Of a stretch of DNA of 64,000 bases, positions 16,160 to 26,154 are shown in pieces; positions within the stretch are counted from its first letter, which is position 1; the number at the start of each line of letters is the position of its first letter. The DNA lies in the IMG/VR virus record IMGVR_UViG_3300044679_000029, positions 53,102 to 117,101 of that record. One strand, written 5' to 3'. This DNA comes from a virus. A program made the translations under genes and the position numbers. The notes beneath the pieces are model-generated. The model was not told where the DNA came from and ran no database searches. It worked only from the letters and a program-made list of their open reading frames with translations.

Positions 16160-17055
16160 GCTACGAAAAGGAAATTAAGTTGTTAGACCATGGGTACGTA
16201 AAGTACGTATGCCATATGGGGTCAGATACAGCTATCGTGGAGGCAGCCCGTATGTCGACGGGCTCCTCCTCGAAGGGCGATGAGGCAGATAGGAAATTAC
16301 TAGATTTTCTGTTTCGGCATGAGCACACATCCCCCTTTGAAATGGCGGAACTTGTGTTGGAAGTTCAAATGCCAATTTTTGTGTTCCGTGAATGGGATCG
16401 ACATAGAACACAGGAACTTATAGAAACTGAAATACTGGCTATCTCGACTACGGATAACGCATCTCGCATGTTCGTTAGTAAAAACGAATTCTCTGGCCGC
16501 TACTCAGAAATGCCTGCCATCAGCTATCTACCAACAGCAGATCGACTTGGTAAACAAGGCAAGATTAACAAGCAAGGCACAGAGGGTGACTTGGACGACG
16601 TAGTTAAGAAGTCCATACTCGATGATCTTAGATTAGATCAGGAAGATGTTAGATCACATTACGAAATGCATCTAGAATACGGTTTGAGCCGAGAAGTCGC
16701 GAGAATTAATCTTGGATTATCGCAATACACCAAGATGCGAATCAAGGCTAACGTTCTCAACTGGTGTCGCTTTCTAGATAAACGACTACGCAACAACGCT
16801 CAATATGAAATTCGAGTTTACGCGCAGGCTGTTGCACAGATTGTTCAAGAACTATTTCCGTGGACTTGGGCTTCATTTGAAGAACACGCGTACAACGCTG
16901 TAAAGTTTAGTGCGTCTGAAATGAAACTTCTTAAGACGTTGTTAAATAGCGTGAATGAAGAAAAGATCGCGCCAGCAATAAATCATCTAAACTGGCCTAA
17001 GTCACGGGTCGAAGAATTTCTACAGAAGTTGGCACTAAATTCAGAGGATCTATAA
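16156..17055 (+). CDS. thyX: Flavin-dependent thymidylate synthase with interrupted signature
   Basis: Makes dTMP from dUMP using FAD and methylene-tetrahydrofolate. Seen: HEHTSPFEMAE (about residues 55-65), FREWDRHRT (77-85) and NEFSGRYSEMP (110-120). Normally the signature is continuous (RHRTxSxNExSxRYS). Here about 21 extra residues (86-106) lie between RHRT and SKNEFSGRYS. The frame is intact and all signature residues flank the insertion, so the enzyme may still fold with an enlarged loop. Start ATGA overlaps the AAA gene. The dNMP kinase follows at once, forming a dTTP-supply unit with the reductase. Confidence 0.88.
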   Translation: MSYEKEIKLLDHGYVKYVCHMGSDTAIVEAARMSTGSSSKGDEADRKLLDFLFRHEHTSPFEMAELVLEVQMPIFVFREWDRHRTQELIETEILAISTTDNASRMFVSKNEFSGRYSEMPAISYLPTADRLGKQGKINKQGTEGDLDDVVKKSILDDLRLDQEDVRSHYEMHLEYGLSREVARINLGLSQYTKMRIKANVLNWCRFLDKRLRNNAQYEIRVYAQAVAQIVQELFPWTWASFEEHAYNAVKFSASEMKLLKTLLNSVNEEKIAPAINHLNWPKSRVEEFLQKLALNSEDL

Positions 17056-17056
17056 A

Positions 17057-17581
17057 ATGTTAATAGGGGTTGGATATAAAGCGCGCGTGGGTAAGGATGT
17101 AACCGGAGATTATCTTGTCCGGCAATACGGTTATCAGAAAATTGCCTTTGCAGACCCGCTGAAATCAGCGGCTCACTGCATATTTGGTTTCTCAGACGCG
17201 CAATTAAATGGCGCGTATAAAGAAGTAGTTGACCCATTCTGGGGTATCTCGCCACGCGAAGTGCTTCAGAAGTTGGGGACCGACGGGTGTCGTTCTCTTT
17301 TTGGAGATGATATTTGGGTCAAGGCACTTGTACGCCGCCTTGACCCAAACGTTAATACAGTTGTGGTTGACATACGTTTCCCCAACGAAGGAAAAGCCAT
17401 CAAGCAAAATGGTGGGATCTTAATCAATGTCGTTAGAGATAATGGTATACCAGGAACCACCCATTCCCACATTAGCGAATCTGCTATGGATAGTTTTACG
17501 GATTGGGATGGCGTATTGCGGAACAATGGCAGCTTCGCCGATCTGTATAAACAGATTGACGACCTGGTAATGACGTTTTAG
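17057..17581 (+). CDS. Deoxynucleoside monophosphate kinase
   Basis: Phosphorylates dNMPs to diphosphates and is related to T4 gp1-type phage kinases. The N-terminal GYKARVGKDVTGDYL is a P-loop (G-x4-GKD), followed by IAFADPLKSAA and a central VREVLQKLGTDG-like helix region (SPREVLQKLGTDGCR). VVDIRFPNEG is the conserved strand-loop of this family. At 174 residues it is near the short end for the family. It sits one base after thyX and ends the plus-strand block, its stop overlapping the end of the minus-strand tail fibre gene by four bases. Confidence 0.85.
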   Translation: MLIGVGYKARVGKDVTGDYLVRQYGYQKIAFADPLKSAAHCIFGFSDAQLNGAYKEVVDPFWGISPREVLQKLGTDGCRSLFGDDIWVKALVRRLDPNVNTVVVDIRFPNEGKAIKQNGGILINVVRDNGIPGTTHSHISESAMDSFTDWDGVLRNNGSFADLYKQIDDLVMTF

Positions 17582-20500
17582 ATAATCGTATTTGGTGCTA
17601 GGTACAGGGGGCCACCGGTAGCTAAGTTTGAGGGGGGCAATATAGGCCAAACATAATTAGTCAAATAAGTTATATTATTATCGTCGTAAAAACCTGGAGA
17701 GGCAGTCATGTTACCGGTGATACTAATATTTTCGTCTCCTGATAACGCTAAGGAACTATCGCTACTAAATAGTATTGATACAACAGGCGTACCGGTCGCA
17801 TACGGGGTGGTTATCGCCCCGGTAGAGGCATCAATTATTGCCTGACTATAGTGTGTTGTACCACTCCCAGAATATATGGTTATTGCCGGGCCTGCATTAA
17901 TTACGTTATTAGCCACTAATATATTCTCGCGACTATTAAAGAAACTAACTAAGCCGGTGCAAGTTGCGTCTATATAATTACCACTAAAATTACAAGAACT
18001 CGTTCCTGTAAATGCAGCCACTGTTAGTAATTTATCAGCGGGAATATAGATATAAGAATATCCGACGCTATTCATAAATGAATTATTAACAACAGACACA
18101 CCAGATATATAACACGCTGCCGATGACACAGTCCCGATAAATAATGGCGCGCTTGGTGGTGACGGATAGGTTAGAACCACAGCTTCCGATCCTGTATTAA
18201 AAAAAGAATTTCCGGATATCATTATATTACAAATATTGTTAACTTCATTTGACCACATCCCTAGGATTCCGCCGTTCTGAAAAAGAGAGAACTGATTTCC
18301 TGAAATAGTCGCGGTAATATTATTTGCTCCTGTAACTAAATTACCGCCGAGATACACGCCGGTATGATCAACGCATGGGTAAGTAGTAATAGTATAACCG
18401 CCCAAAGTACCAATAAAATTATTACTAGAAATTGTGATTGTGCCGTCCGAGGCTGATGGTGTGTCGACGAAAACGCCGGCCATTACACCGTAACCAGAAC
18501 CTTGGCTACCGCCTACTAACGACCACACTGGCGCTTCTACTTGAAATACGTTACCGGTGATGGATACATCACCAAGACCATGCCAGTAAACACCACAGGA
18601 CATAATGGCGTACGGATTAGACCCAAGGGTCCATGAACCAGATAAGTTTATTTTTTGACTATTGTATACTGTATTACCAGTGAATGTCGTAAGTCCGCTG
18701 CTATTTAGGTAGCAAAGAGGTGAAGGAGCTGTACCTATAGAGCCGGTAGGGCTGCCATTAGTTTGAGTAGCAACACTAGAAATAGTATTACCTGTAAAAG
18801 TTCCGCCGCCAAGTACTTCGAGTAGATAGCAGTTGGCTTCAATCCAAGTTACACCGCTAGGCGCGCCCCATGAAATATTACTATTAGACACATTGGCTGG
18901 ACACTCTAAAACCACCAGTGAGGGATTTCTAGCACCAGTCGCGCCGTTGGCCGTGTTACTAAGTGTACAGTTTGTAATAGCTATAGATTCACAGGTCGCG
19001 ACTACTGCTGCAGCCTGACGATTTAACTGAATATTGCAATTAGATATAGTTGCAACCGAGTTATCTGAGAGTAACTGAAATATCGGAGTAATAAATGTTT
19101 CAGGTTGCGCGTCGACAAGTTGTACGTTATTTATAAATACTATGGGGGATGTTGCTGAGGTTGAGATAACTGCCCCGCCTACACCATCCTCTAAATAGCA
19201 GTTAGTAAAATAGAGCGAGTTAGAACCGGCTGCGGTATACGCGCTAAGGCAATAGGCTCCGATGTTCGCAAAATGACACTTATCTACAATAGCAGACGCC
19301 ACCAGGGCTGTACCGACTAATATTGCGCCATTGGCAGTGGATGAAGGTGAACTACACACATTCTCAAATGAACAACCGTCGAACACAGTTGCAAAATCAC
19401 ACGCGTCAGAAGAATGGTCCAAACTGGTACCCATCGTAGCTTTGATTGCTACTGCGGCGTCTGTGCTATTCATAAACGTACAATGTACGAACTCTGTTCG
19501 GCAATTACTTTCGTATTCTGAAACCGCTACAGGCGTTGTAAATGTTCCACCGGCAGCGTAGCCATCGAAAGTACAGTATACGAGCCTGCTACTTTGAACT
19601 TGTAGCCAGTGAGTATCTGTGGCTGGCGAAGCGGCTACGAATTGAGATGCTGACGACCCAACGCTATCAACACAGAAAGATACGTTTTCAACAATACAAT
19701 TTCCCAGCGATAGTGTTATATAGTTCGCATTACTGATCGCAATCTCAACCAGATTTTCTGTCGTAGAACTCTGTTTTCCTACGATATGTATATTACTAAG
19801 TACTTTACTAGTAGCTCCACTAGTTGAACCGAATGCTGCGGCACCATTATATACCCATAACTCTTGAACCTGATTAGGGGACAGTGCTGCTATACCGGCC
19901 TTATTTATAGATTCCAAGAACGCAAAAGCATCATCCAGCTTTGAAAAATTCATCTCGGTGCCAGTACCGTCGCCGACCTTAATCGGTTGTCCGGTACCCA
20001 TGGACCAGCCATTAGCACAAACAGACCCAGATGTTCCTGTTTGGCCTGGGCCATAATAATTTGTGCCGTTCCAATATCCAATATACACATCTTGATTTGG
20101 ATTAAACGACGCAGCCTCTCGAAGAAACATTGTGCCGTCATGAAACACAATCGTTCCTGCTGGTGTAGAACTTGGTGTGAGTGTCAACGGTGATGGTGTG
20201 ACTACGCTATAATATGTTCCCTGAATAAATGCGCTAAGTGGTGTAGTGCAGGTCAACGTTGGACTTGTATACTGCACTGCGCCCTGTGTAAAGTAGTTAC
20301 CTATATTCTGAACTGCCTCGAACGTTGTCAGCGCGTTTTCGCAAACACCATTATAGACATCAGTTAAAGTTGCCTGAAGAGCGCCGGGAGGGATGTTTCC
20401 GAGTACGGGTGGTGATGTCGGATCAGTAAGTTGCGCGACACCAATCGTAGCTGCAATTAATCCATTAATATCTGCAGCAAGATCCTGTATCTGTTCGTAG

Positions 20501-21804
20501 GTAGTTCCTGCTGGAACTGTTAGCGTCTGTCCGGTTAGATACGCGTTATTCGTAGCTGTGGTAAACAAGGCGTCATACCCACCAATCGGGCTGGTTGCTG
20601 ACCCTGAAACCGGATTAGGTAGAACTTCACCACTTGCTAAAATAAGTTCGCCGTTTAAAGCAACTTTAGCAATCGGTATTGCGTACTCAATAAGATTTGT
20701 AAACTGCGAAGTATTAACGATGCTAGCGGCAGTAACAGTCGTTCCGCTTGTAGGCAAAGACGTCTGAAAAGGATATACGCTGACGCTATAAACATTCGAA
20801 CCAAGTATCGAAGCGTTAGCAATAAACGAGACGGCTTGGGGCACAACTTGGGTGCGACGGTAATCCCAATTACCGAACATGATAGCCAAACCATCACCGA
20901 CTTTTAAGGGATTAGTCGAACCGTTAAAAGGAGAACTGCCGATGATAGAAAGACTACTAGCAAGAATATCGTGTCTTTCGGCGTCGAAACCGCCAGATAG
21001 TGTAAACGTTAGAGACGTGGTGACCGACGGATTTGGAAATACGAGATCAGTACCGGTGAACGACCCAGATGGATCTGGGTCGTTTCCAGATGTAACAGTA
21101 ACAAGACCAGTTGACTGGCCGACGAGTGGCGCTGCTGACAGTGCAGCTGCTACGGTATCCCACGTAGTAGCTGGTCCGGCTGTAACATTAATTATATTTT
21201 GAAGAAGTGACGAGCCGCCGATATCTACTGGTACGCCAACAATATACCCACCGCTTAAAGATGGTGCCGATGCACTAGAACCGGCGACAGAAGAATAAGT
21301 TAAGACTAGTTGTATTGTATTACTGCCATGCATTTCTAGCCAGTTAGCCGCTAATGCAATGCCATTAGATTGTGAATACCCGGCGTTATAACACACTACG
21401 CCGGCTAACGTATTTACGGCCGGAGAGTTTATGGGCTCTATATGTAGGGTTGAAGTCGGATTACCGTCCTGGCCTTGGTCGATCCAAACGGCACCTGAAC
21501 CATTAATACCGGTATTTGGGGAACCGCTAACATAAGGACCATCCCAATAAATAGAAGCTGCTACACCAGATGCACCGTCTAAGCAATAAGACAATCCGAG
21601 GTTATCAGTTATAATTGCCTCATGGTCATTTAAGAATTTACGAATTACTTCTGTGCGGTTACGAAGATTTTCTGTATCCCGATTAAGAGCTGCCGCATTG
21701 ATCGGGTCCACGCCGTCTTGCATCGGTTGAATAGACGCCGGAAGATCCTGGCCGGTGTCTGTCACACCGACTATTACAGGGATTATTTCATAATTTACTG
21801 GCAT
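17578..21804 (-). CDS. Tail fibre/tailspike with beta-helix, 1408 aa
   Basis: Very long Ser/Thr/Asn/Gly-rich protein. From about residue 640 onward it repeats short units such as ISNCNIQ, ITNCTLSN, ITISSNNF and ISGNSFFNTG, the signature of a right-handed parallel beta-helix used by tailspikes that bind or degrade surface glycans. The N-terminus (MPVNYEIIPVIVGVTDTGQD) includes a helical region with LRNRTEVIRKF that may attach to the baseplate. The start is ATG 21804, with GAGG six bases upstream, not the TTG before it. A sigma-70-type promoter lies at 21823-21851. No catalytic residues could be assigned. Confidence 0.75.
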   Translation of the reverse strand: MPVNYEIIPVIVGVTDTGQDLPASIQPMQDGVDPINAAALNRDTENLRNRTEVIRKFLNDHEAIITDNLGLSYCLDGASGVAASIYWDGPYVSGSPNTGINGSGAVWIDQGQDGNPTSTLHIEPINSPAVNTLAGVVCYNAGYSQSNGIALAANWLEMHGSNTIQLVLTYSSVAGSSASAPSLSGGYIVGVPVDIGGSSLLQNIINVTAGPATTWDTVAAALSAAPLVGQSTGLVTVTSGNDPDPSGSFTGTDLVFPNPSVTTSLTFTLSGGFDAERHDILASSLSIIGSSPFNGSTNPLKVGDGLAIMFGNWDYRRTQVVPQAVSFIANASILGSNVYSVSVYPFQTSLPTSGTTVTAASIVNTSQFTNLIEYAIPIAKVALNGELILASGEVLPNPVSGSATSPIGGYDALFTTATNNAYLTGQTLTVPAGTTYEQIQDLAADINGLIAATIGVAQLTDPTSPPVLGNIPPGALQATLTDVYNGVCENALTTFEAVQNIGNYFTQGAVQYTSPTLTCTTPLSAFIQGTYYSVVTPSPLTLTPSSTPAGTIVFHDGTMFLREAASFNPNQDVYIGYWNGTNYYGPGQTGTSGSVCANGWSMGTGQPIKVGDGTGTEMNFSKLDDAFAFLESINKAGIAALSPNQVQELWVYNGAAAFGSTSGATSKVLSNIHIVGKQSSTTENLVEIAISNANYITLSLGNCIVENVSFCVDSVGSSASQFVAASPATDTHWLQVQSSRLVYCTFDGYAAGGTFTTPVAVSEYESNCRTEFVHCTFMNSTDAAVAIKATMGTSLDHSSDACDFATVFDGCSFENVCSSPSSTANGAILVGTALVASAIVDKCHFANIGAYCLSAYTAAGSNSLYFTNCYLEDGVGGAVISTSATSPIVFINNVQLVDAQPETFITPIFQLLSDNSVATISNCNIQLNRQAAAVVATCESIAITNCTLSNTANGATGARNPSLVVLECPANVSNSNISWGAPSGVTWIEANCYLLEVLGGGTFTGNTISSVATQTNGSPTGSIGTAPSPLCYLNSSGLTTFTGNTVYNSQKINLSGSWTLGSNPYAIMSCGVYWHGLGDVSITGNVFQVEAPVWSLVGGSQGSGYGVMAGVFVDTPSASDGTITISSNNFIGTLGGYTITTYPCVDHTGVYLGGNLVTGANNITATISGNQFSLFQNGGILGMWSNEVNNICNIMISGNSFFNTGSEAVVLTYPSPPSAPLFIGTVSSAACYISGVSVVNNSFMNSVGYSYIYIPADKLLTVAAFTGTSSCNFSGNYIDATCTGLVSFFNSRENILVANNVINAGPAITIYSGSGTTHYSQAIIDASTGAITTPYATGTPVVSILFSSDSSLALSGDENISITGNMTASPGFYDDNNITYLTNYVWPILPPSNLATGGPLYLAPNTII

Positions 21805-21822
21805 CAAAACCTCGTTACAGTA

Positions 21823-21851
21823 AGTATAGCAGCCGCTTTATTTTTAGCCAA
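21823..21851 (-). promoter_or_regulatory. Sigma-70-type promoter for the tail fibre gene
   Basis: On the minus strand TTGGCT, a 17-base spacer, then TATACT, with transcription expected to start about 12 bases before ATG 21804. This allows the fibre to be expressed apart from the upstream baseplate genes. Confidence 0.7.
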
Positions 21852-21853
21852 AA

Positions 21854-23599
21854 TTAAGTCGGGAATAGGTCACTGAAGCAAAATGTATAACTCGGTTTTC
21901 CGGCCAGGATGACATCTTGGAACTGTGCATTAGTGAATGCTAGCCCAGCTGTAACTGTTGCGGAATCTACAACGATTTCAAATGAGTTCCATTTGATATA
22001 TCGATTAAATACCTGATAGGCGTAGTTATGATGTAACGGTGGCCTATTGGCCAGATTTGGTATAAAGCCGTCCTCATCAGCCCCGCAGATTAACCCTGGG
22101 TCGCCGCACACTGGAACGTCATAGACGTCAGGTAGTACGTAACCACTGTATAGTTCGTTGAAATAGTTAACATCTCCCGTGCCTGTTGAGTCTACTGGTA
22201 GTCCACAGATTAACGGGTAAAGATTTGGTGTAACCTGTGAACGGCCGGCCCAGAATGCCGCGAAGTTCGCGACGTCTGTTGGGCTATTAACCACGTTACC
22301 GGGTAATGGTGGAGGCGGTGCCAGTGTCAATAAATTAGGTGGAATATTTTGATCATACCACCACGTTGGGTCATTAACATAATCGTTGACGGTGAACGCC
22401 GAACTGAATGGTTCAAATGCTTGTAAAGGGAATGGTGAAGGTGGAATAGCCGTAATAGCAGACTGTATATCAGCGCGCAGCGGCATAGCTGAGTTAAACG
22501 GCCCATATACGTCTAAGTTAGTCGTGAGTATCCCTGTAACAGAGTCGTATGACAGTGCTACCTCGCTATCTGAGGTCGCTACAGGAAAACCATTCATAAC
22601 ATTAAGCGCAGCTTCCATACGCGTTACAGCTGGGCCTAACATGAAGTATTGAAACACGCCCTGGATTAAAAGCTTATAGGTTTCAGACGAGGGTTGAAAA
22701 ATTCCAATCAGAGAGCCAAAATTATTAGCTAACCAAAACTCATCGATTTGGGCGTCTGGTGCCCACATACTTATTTGGGCGACTGTGGGCGCGCTTTGAA
22801 GAGACCACTGAACACCAACTGTCGGTTGTAGAAGTACGTTCTGTCCGGATACGAACGATAAAGTACAGTCGTTCTCGTCTGTGACTGTCGCTATAGCATA
22901 CGTGCCGGATACGTTATTGACTGTAGAAGTCAACTGAAGCTGATGTGTCGTGTCATATGGCGTCAATTCAATGCTGTCTGAATGAAAGACATTTGACGCG
23001 GTAGAGGGCAAATTACCAACGATACCATCGCCACCAGTTTGATATACAACTGGAACTATGTTTACTTCGTTATATGGAACGCCAGCGACTACTGAACCAT
23101 TGTTAGCAGTAAACGGGTCGGAAAAGAATTGTATGTATGTAGTCTGCTCGGTTCCAGAGGGATCTACTTCCTGTAGTAATACATAATCTAATCCGTATTC
23201 CCAGATGACGTTTGGACCAAATATTTGATTATATAGGTATTTAATGTCTACGATATTATCAGGAAGTGCGATGTTATATGTCGCTGCGCCGGGACCAGTG
23301 CCCCACGGTGAACTTCCGCCCCACGGATAACCACCACCCCATACTGGGGTTCCTGTGTACGTAACTTCAACTTGCGCCTGGTTAAACACTAAGTTTTGCC
23401 AGAGTTCCGTATGAAAAACAGGGCAATTATTTATAGATGAGGTAAGAACAGTTTCAAGCATATTAAGATATACTTGTCCTAATAGCTGCTCAGTTCCCTG
23501 AAAATAGCCATTTAACGTCGCCTGATCGGCGAATAATCTCTGCCAAAAAGTCGAGAGACCGGTCAATAGGTTTTGGGAGTTGTTACTTACAATAGCCAT
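21854..23599 (-). CDS. Baseplate/tail structural protein, 581 aa
   Basis: Follows the baseplate J-like gene with overlapping stop and start. It begins MAIVSNNSQNLLTGLSTFWQ. The first 80 residues are helical (LADQ-type FADQATLNGYFQGTEQLLGQ). The rest is beta-rich with many Pro, Gly and aromatic residues. In phages with gp25/J modules this position often holds the tail protein I-like or wedge component that links the baseplate to fibres, and that is my best inference. No diagnostic motif was recognised. Confidence 0.6.
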   Translation of the reverse strand: MAIVSNNSQNLLTGLSTFWQRLFADQATLNGYFQGTEQLLGQVYLNMLETVLTSSINNCPVFHTELWQNLVFNQAQVEVTYTGTPVWGGGYPWGGSSPWGTGPGAATYNIALPDNIVDIKYLYNQIFGPNVIWEYGLDYVLLQEVDPSGTEQTTYIQFFSDPFTANNGSVVAGVPYNEVNIVPVVYQTGGDGIVGNLPSTASNVFHSDSIELTPYDTTHQLQLTSTVNNVSGTYAIATVTDENDCTLSFVSGQNVLLQPTVGVQWSLQSAPTVAQISMWAPDAQIDEFWLANNFGSLIGIFQPSSETYKLLIQGVFQYFMLGPAVTRMEAALNVMNGFPVATSDSEVALSYDSVTGILTTNLDVYGPFNSAMPLRADIQSAITAIPPSPFPLQAFEPFSSAFTVNDYVNDPTWWYDQNIPPNLLTLAPPPPLPGNVVNSPTDVANFAAFWAGRSQVTPNLYPLICGLPVDSTGTGDVNYFNELYSGYVLPDVYDVPVCGDPGLICGADEDGFIPNLANRPPLHHNYAYQVFNRYIKWNSFEIVVDSATVTAGLAFTNAQFQDVILAGKPSYTFCFSDLFPT

Positions 23600-25632
23600 T
23601 AGACCGCCTGAAACTGAATATCGTCAACGTTAAGGAGCGGCTGAACTGTGCGGCCAGAAATACCGAGTAGTGATGGATTAGAAATATAGAACGGGCTTGT
23701 AGAAGCCAGTTGAATATGATTCGTATCTATTAGCACGTAATCTGTTGTTTGATACGGTATTACGTTTCCGTTTGGGGCCCATAGGTCATAATTTACAGTG
23801 TAAAGTAAATTTGGAGTACCAGGGACATACGGGTAACACGATAGTAACATAGGGAAATTTGCTAGCACGAATGAAATTATATTCGACACGTGGAGAGTTT
23901 CACTTGCAGGAAACGTATTAACATAATTAACTATTGCCGTCGCGCACGCCTGCTCACTAAAGGCGCCCGCGTTAGCCGGGGGACTTGGATTCAAGGTGTA
24001 GCCCAATGTGAAATTTAGGTAGGCTGCGAATAGTCCCTTGGCTAAGATAGACGCTGCGGGATTCCTATTAAATTGATTCGTACAATACTCGTCTATGTCG
24101 CCGAAGTCAGCTATGGTGTCATACACAACCGTGATAGGATTTCCGTCTTGCGAATCATCGTTAGCTACATAAAGCAACACTAGTTGTTCGGCTGATGACG
24201 CCCACGCGGGAGTGCCGCAATATAAAGCATAATCATTTAGTCCAAGACTAAATGTGGGGGGGGCACCGTTTTGCTGGGTGTACGAAACAAGACCGTTAGT
24301 ATTAGCGAATGAACTAGTTGGGTCATAAACGTTTACAGACGAAACCTGATAAATTGGGGTCTGCGGCATTCCTACTGCGCCGGAGATAAACATTATATCC
24401 GTGCACTCGCCGTTTTCGTTAGACGAAAGGTTATTAATCTTGTCATAATAGTTTGGTGCTACTGCTCCAATGCTATACGGCAACCCAGATGTGATTTGCG
24501 GGAATGGTGAGAGCGGTGATATTTGAAGATAGGGGCCGTTTACGGACTGAACCAGATAAGAATACGTGGTGCTCTCGAATACGATGTTTAGGACGTCACC
24601 AAATACAATATTGCCGCCAATGGACGTTGAATTGAAAGTATTTCCGTTTGGTGTACCGTCTGAATTAAAGAAAGTACTATCGGTAAATATCGTAATATCG
24701 GGAGACGGATTGGTGAAGAAACCGCCGACTGTTCCAGTAAACGTTTGGTTGGGGGCTATAGTTCCGCCGACATATACGTCAACATTATCGCCGGCGTGTA
24801 TCAAGCCGATGGAGGACGCATCAGGTACTACGTCCCGTTGCATTTCTGGGTCGCCGTACGCTACCACGACCACTTCGCTAATCTGCGGGAAGTTGGTAGT
24901 TAGAGTTGTACTAATCGCACGATTTGAAGTCAGATCGCGGAGAGTTATAGCCGTTGGCGCTGCGGCTAGTAACTGTGAAGACGTTTCCGTGTCTAAGCCG
25001 CCCGTGAAGGTAGTAGTACTGACGATTTGTGTAATATACGGATTAAATGGAGTATAACTAAGAAATGTCGTTGGTTGAATATTGTACTGTACACCAACGC
25101 CAGTACTGATTACGGGGATGCTGCATTGATACTGTTGAATTACGCCCAGTGGGTTTACAATAGGAGTAAGTTGCGTAGACGGAATAAGAAGATTAGTGGT
25201 TGAGTTAAGTGTGAAAGATGTAGTAGCATTAGCATTAAACAACGCCGTAGGCGGAACTAACACGTCAGTGAGCTGACTCAGATAACAAACTACGAAACCG
25301 GTTGAGTTCTGTCCTGCCGTAGGTTGAACGAACAAGTTAGACATTAGAGCATTGACCGCGTTATCCTGGTCAGCTCCTGCCGGCATCGCTGCTACATTGG
25401 CGACACTTAATCCTTGCTGAATTGTCGTGATCTGATAATTAAAGTACGCTACGACGTATGAAATGGCGTTCACAGTTAGATCGTACAGTGCACTGCCCAC
25501 GGAGAAGTCGCCTTGTGGCAACGCGCTAGAGAGATACTGCTGCAAGAATGTATTAGCTGCGGAAAGATCGTCTGCGCTAATTGTGATAGTCTCCGCCGGA
25601 GTTGTTATGGTTTCTGGGTTTGTAGTAGCCAT
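23599..25632 (-). CDS. Baseplate J-like protein, 677 aa
   Basis: Probable baseplate wedge protein of the J/gp47 type. The N-terminal layout fits: a helix, then GDFSVGSALYDLTVNAISYV, then QQGLSVANVAAMPAGADQDN, followed by the paired beta segments of J proteins, with an internal ASILAKGLFAAYLNFTLGY. Length is greater than P2 J (about 300) but normal for large-phage versions. It lies two bases downstream of the gp25/W-like gene, the usual W-J gene order. Many Pro, Asn and Thr residues match other tail proteins here. Confidence 0.72.
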   Translation of the reverse strand: MATTNPETITTPAETITISADDLSAANTFLQQYLSSALPQGDFSVGSALYDLTVNAISYVVAYFNYQITTIQQGLSVANVAAMPAGADQDNAVNALMSNLFVQPTAGQNSTGFVVCYLSQLTDVLVPPTALFNANATTSFTLNSTTNLLIPSTQLTPIVNPLGVIQQYQCSIPVISTGVGVQYNIQPTTFLSYTPFNPYITQIVSTTTFTGGLDTETSSQLLAAAPTAITLRDLTSNRAISTTLTTNFPQISEVVVVAYGDPEMQRDVVPDASSIGLIHAGDNVDVYVGGTIAPNQTFTGTVGGFFTNPSPDITIFTDSTFFNSDGTPNGNTFNSTSIGGNIVFGDVLNIVFESTTYSYLVQSVNGPYLQISPLSPFPQITSGLPYSIGAVAPNYYDKINNLSSNENGECTDIMFISGAVGMPQTPIYQVSSVNVYDPTSSFANTNGLVSYTQQNGAPPTFSLGLNDYALYCGTPAWASSAEQLVLLYVANDDSQDGNPITVVYDTIADFGDIDEYCTNQFNRNPAASILAKGLFAAYLNFTLGYTLNPSPPANAGAFSEQACATAIVNYVNTFPASETLHVSNIISFVLANFPMLLSCYPYVPGTPNLLYTVNYDLWAPNGNVIPYQTTDYVLIDTNHIQLASTSPFYISNPSLLGISGRTVQPLLNVDDIQFQAV

Positions 25633-25633
25633 A

Positions 25634-26152
25634 TTATGTTATCTCGATCCCGGGCGGTAGAGCATTCAATGTTGTTGGCGGTAGGAAGTCAAGCGGCAAA
25701 CCTAAGACCATTATTTGACCAGAGACAGACACAAGTTTGATATAAACGTCAAATCCACTGTTGTCAGTATTAAGTATTAAACTCGTGATATTCGCTCCGC
25801 CTAGCGCTTCATTAGGATCTGTCACCACGCCAGTTTGATAACCAATTATAGTGGCTGTAGTCTGGCTGACGCATGTTGTTAAGAAGTCTGCTAAGTCTGT
25901 GGAATTCGTGATGTTTGAAGAGAATAGCGCAGGAAACTGACTACCGTAGTTTTGGTCATTTAAATCAGTACCAGTCTGGGTCAATAAGCACTTAGTCCAT
26001 TTTAGCAGAGTTTTATAGAATCCTGTTGTTAGAGCAGACTTCTGTGTTGTGGTTCCCTGAACATTGCCGAATGTAAAATTAAATGTACCGGCGGGTGGAT
26101 TAGAACCTGGGACGGGAGTTACCTCAAGCAATAGATCATAAGTAGTAGCCAT
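25634..26152 (-). CDS. Baseplate wedge protein, GpW/gp25-like
   Basis: A 172-residue protein with the segment LLKWTKCLLTQTGTDLNDQN followed by YGSQFPALF (about residues 47-75). This matches the hallmark of the gp25/W family (helix, LLT.GT/D....YG..L). The C-terminal half has a beta hairpin pattern (LILNTDNSGFDVYIKLVSVS). gp25 homologues nucleate sheath assembly at the baseplate. Gene order (hydrolase, W, J) supports the call. The mid-length and the divergent N-terminus keep confidence moderate. Confidence 0.65.
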   Translation of the reverse strand: MATTYDLLLEVTPVPGSNPPAGTFNFTFGNVQGTTTQKSALTTGFYKTLLKWTKCLLTQTGTDLNDQNYGSQFPALFSSNITNSTDLADFLTTCVSQTTATIIGYQTGVVTDPNEALGGANITSLILNTDNSGFDVYIKLVSVSGQIMVLGLPLDFLPPTTLNALPPGIEIT

Positions 26153-26154
26153 GG

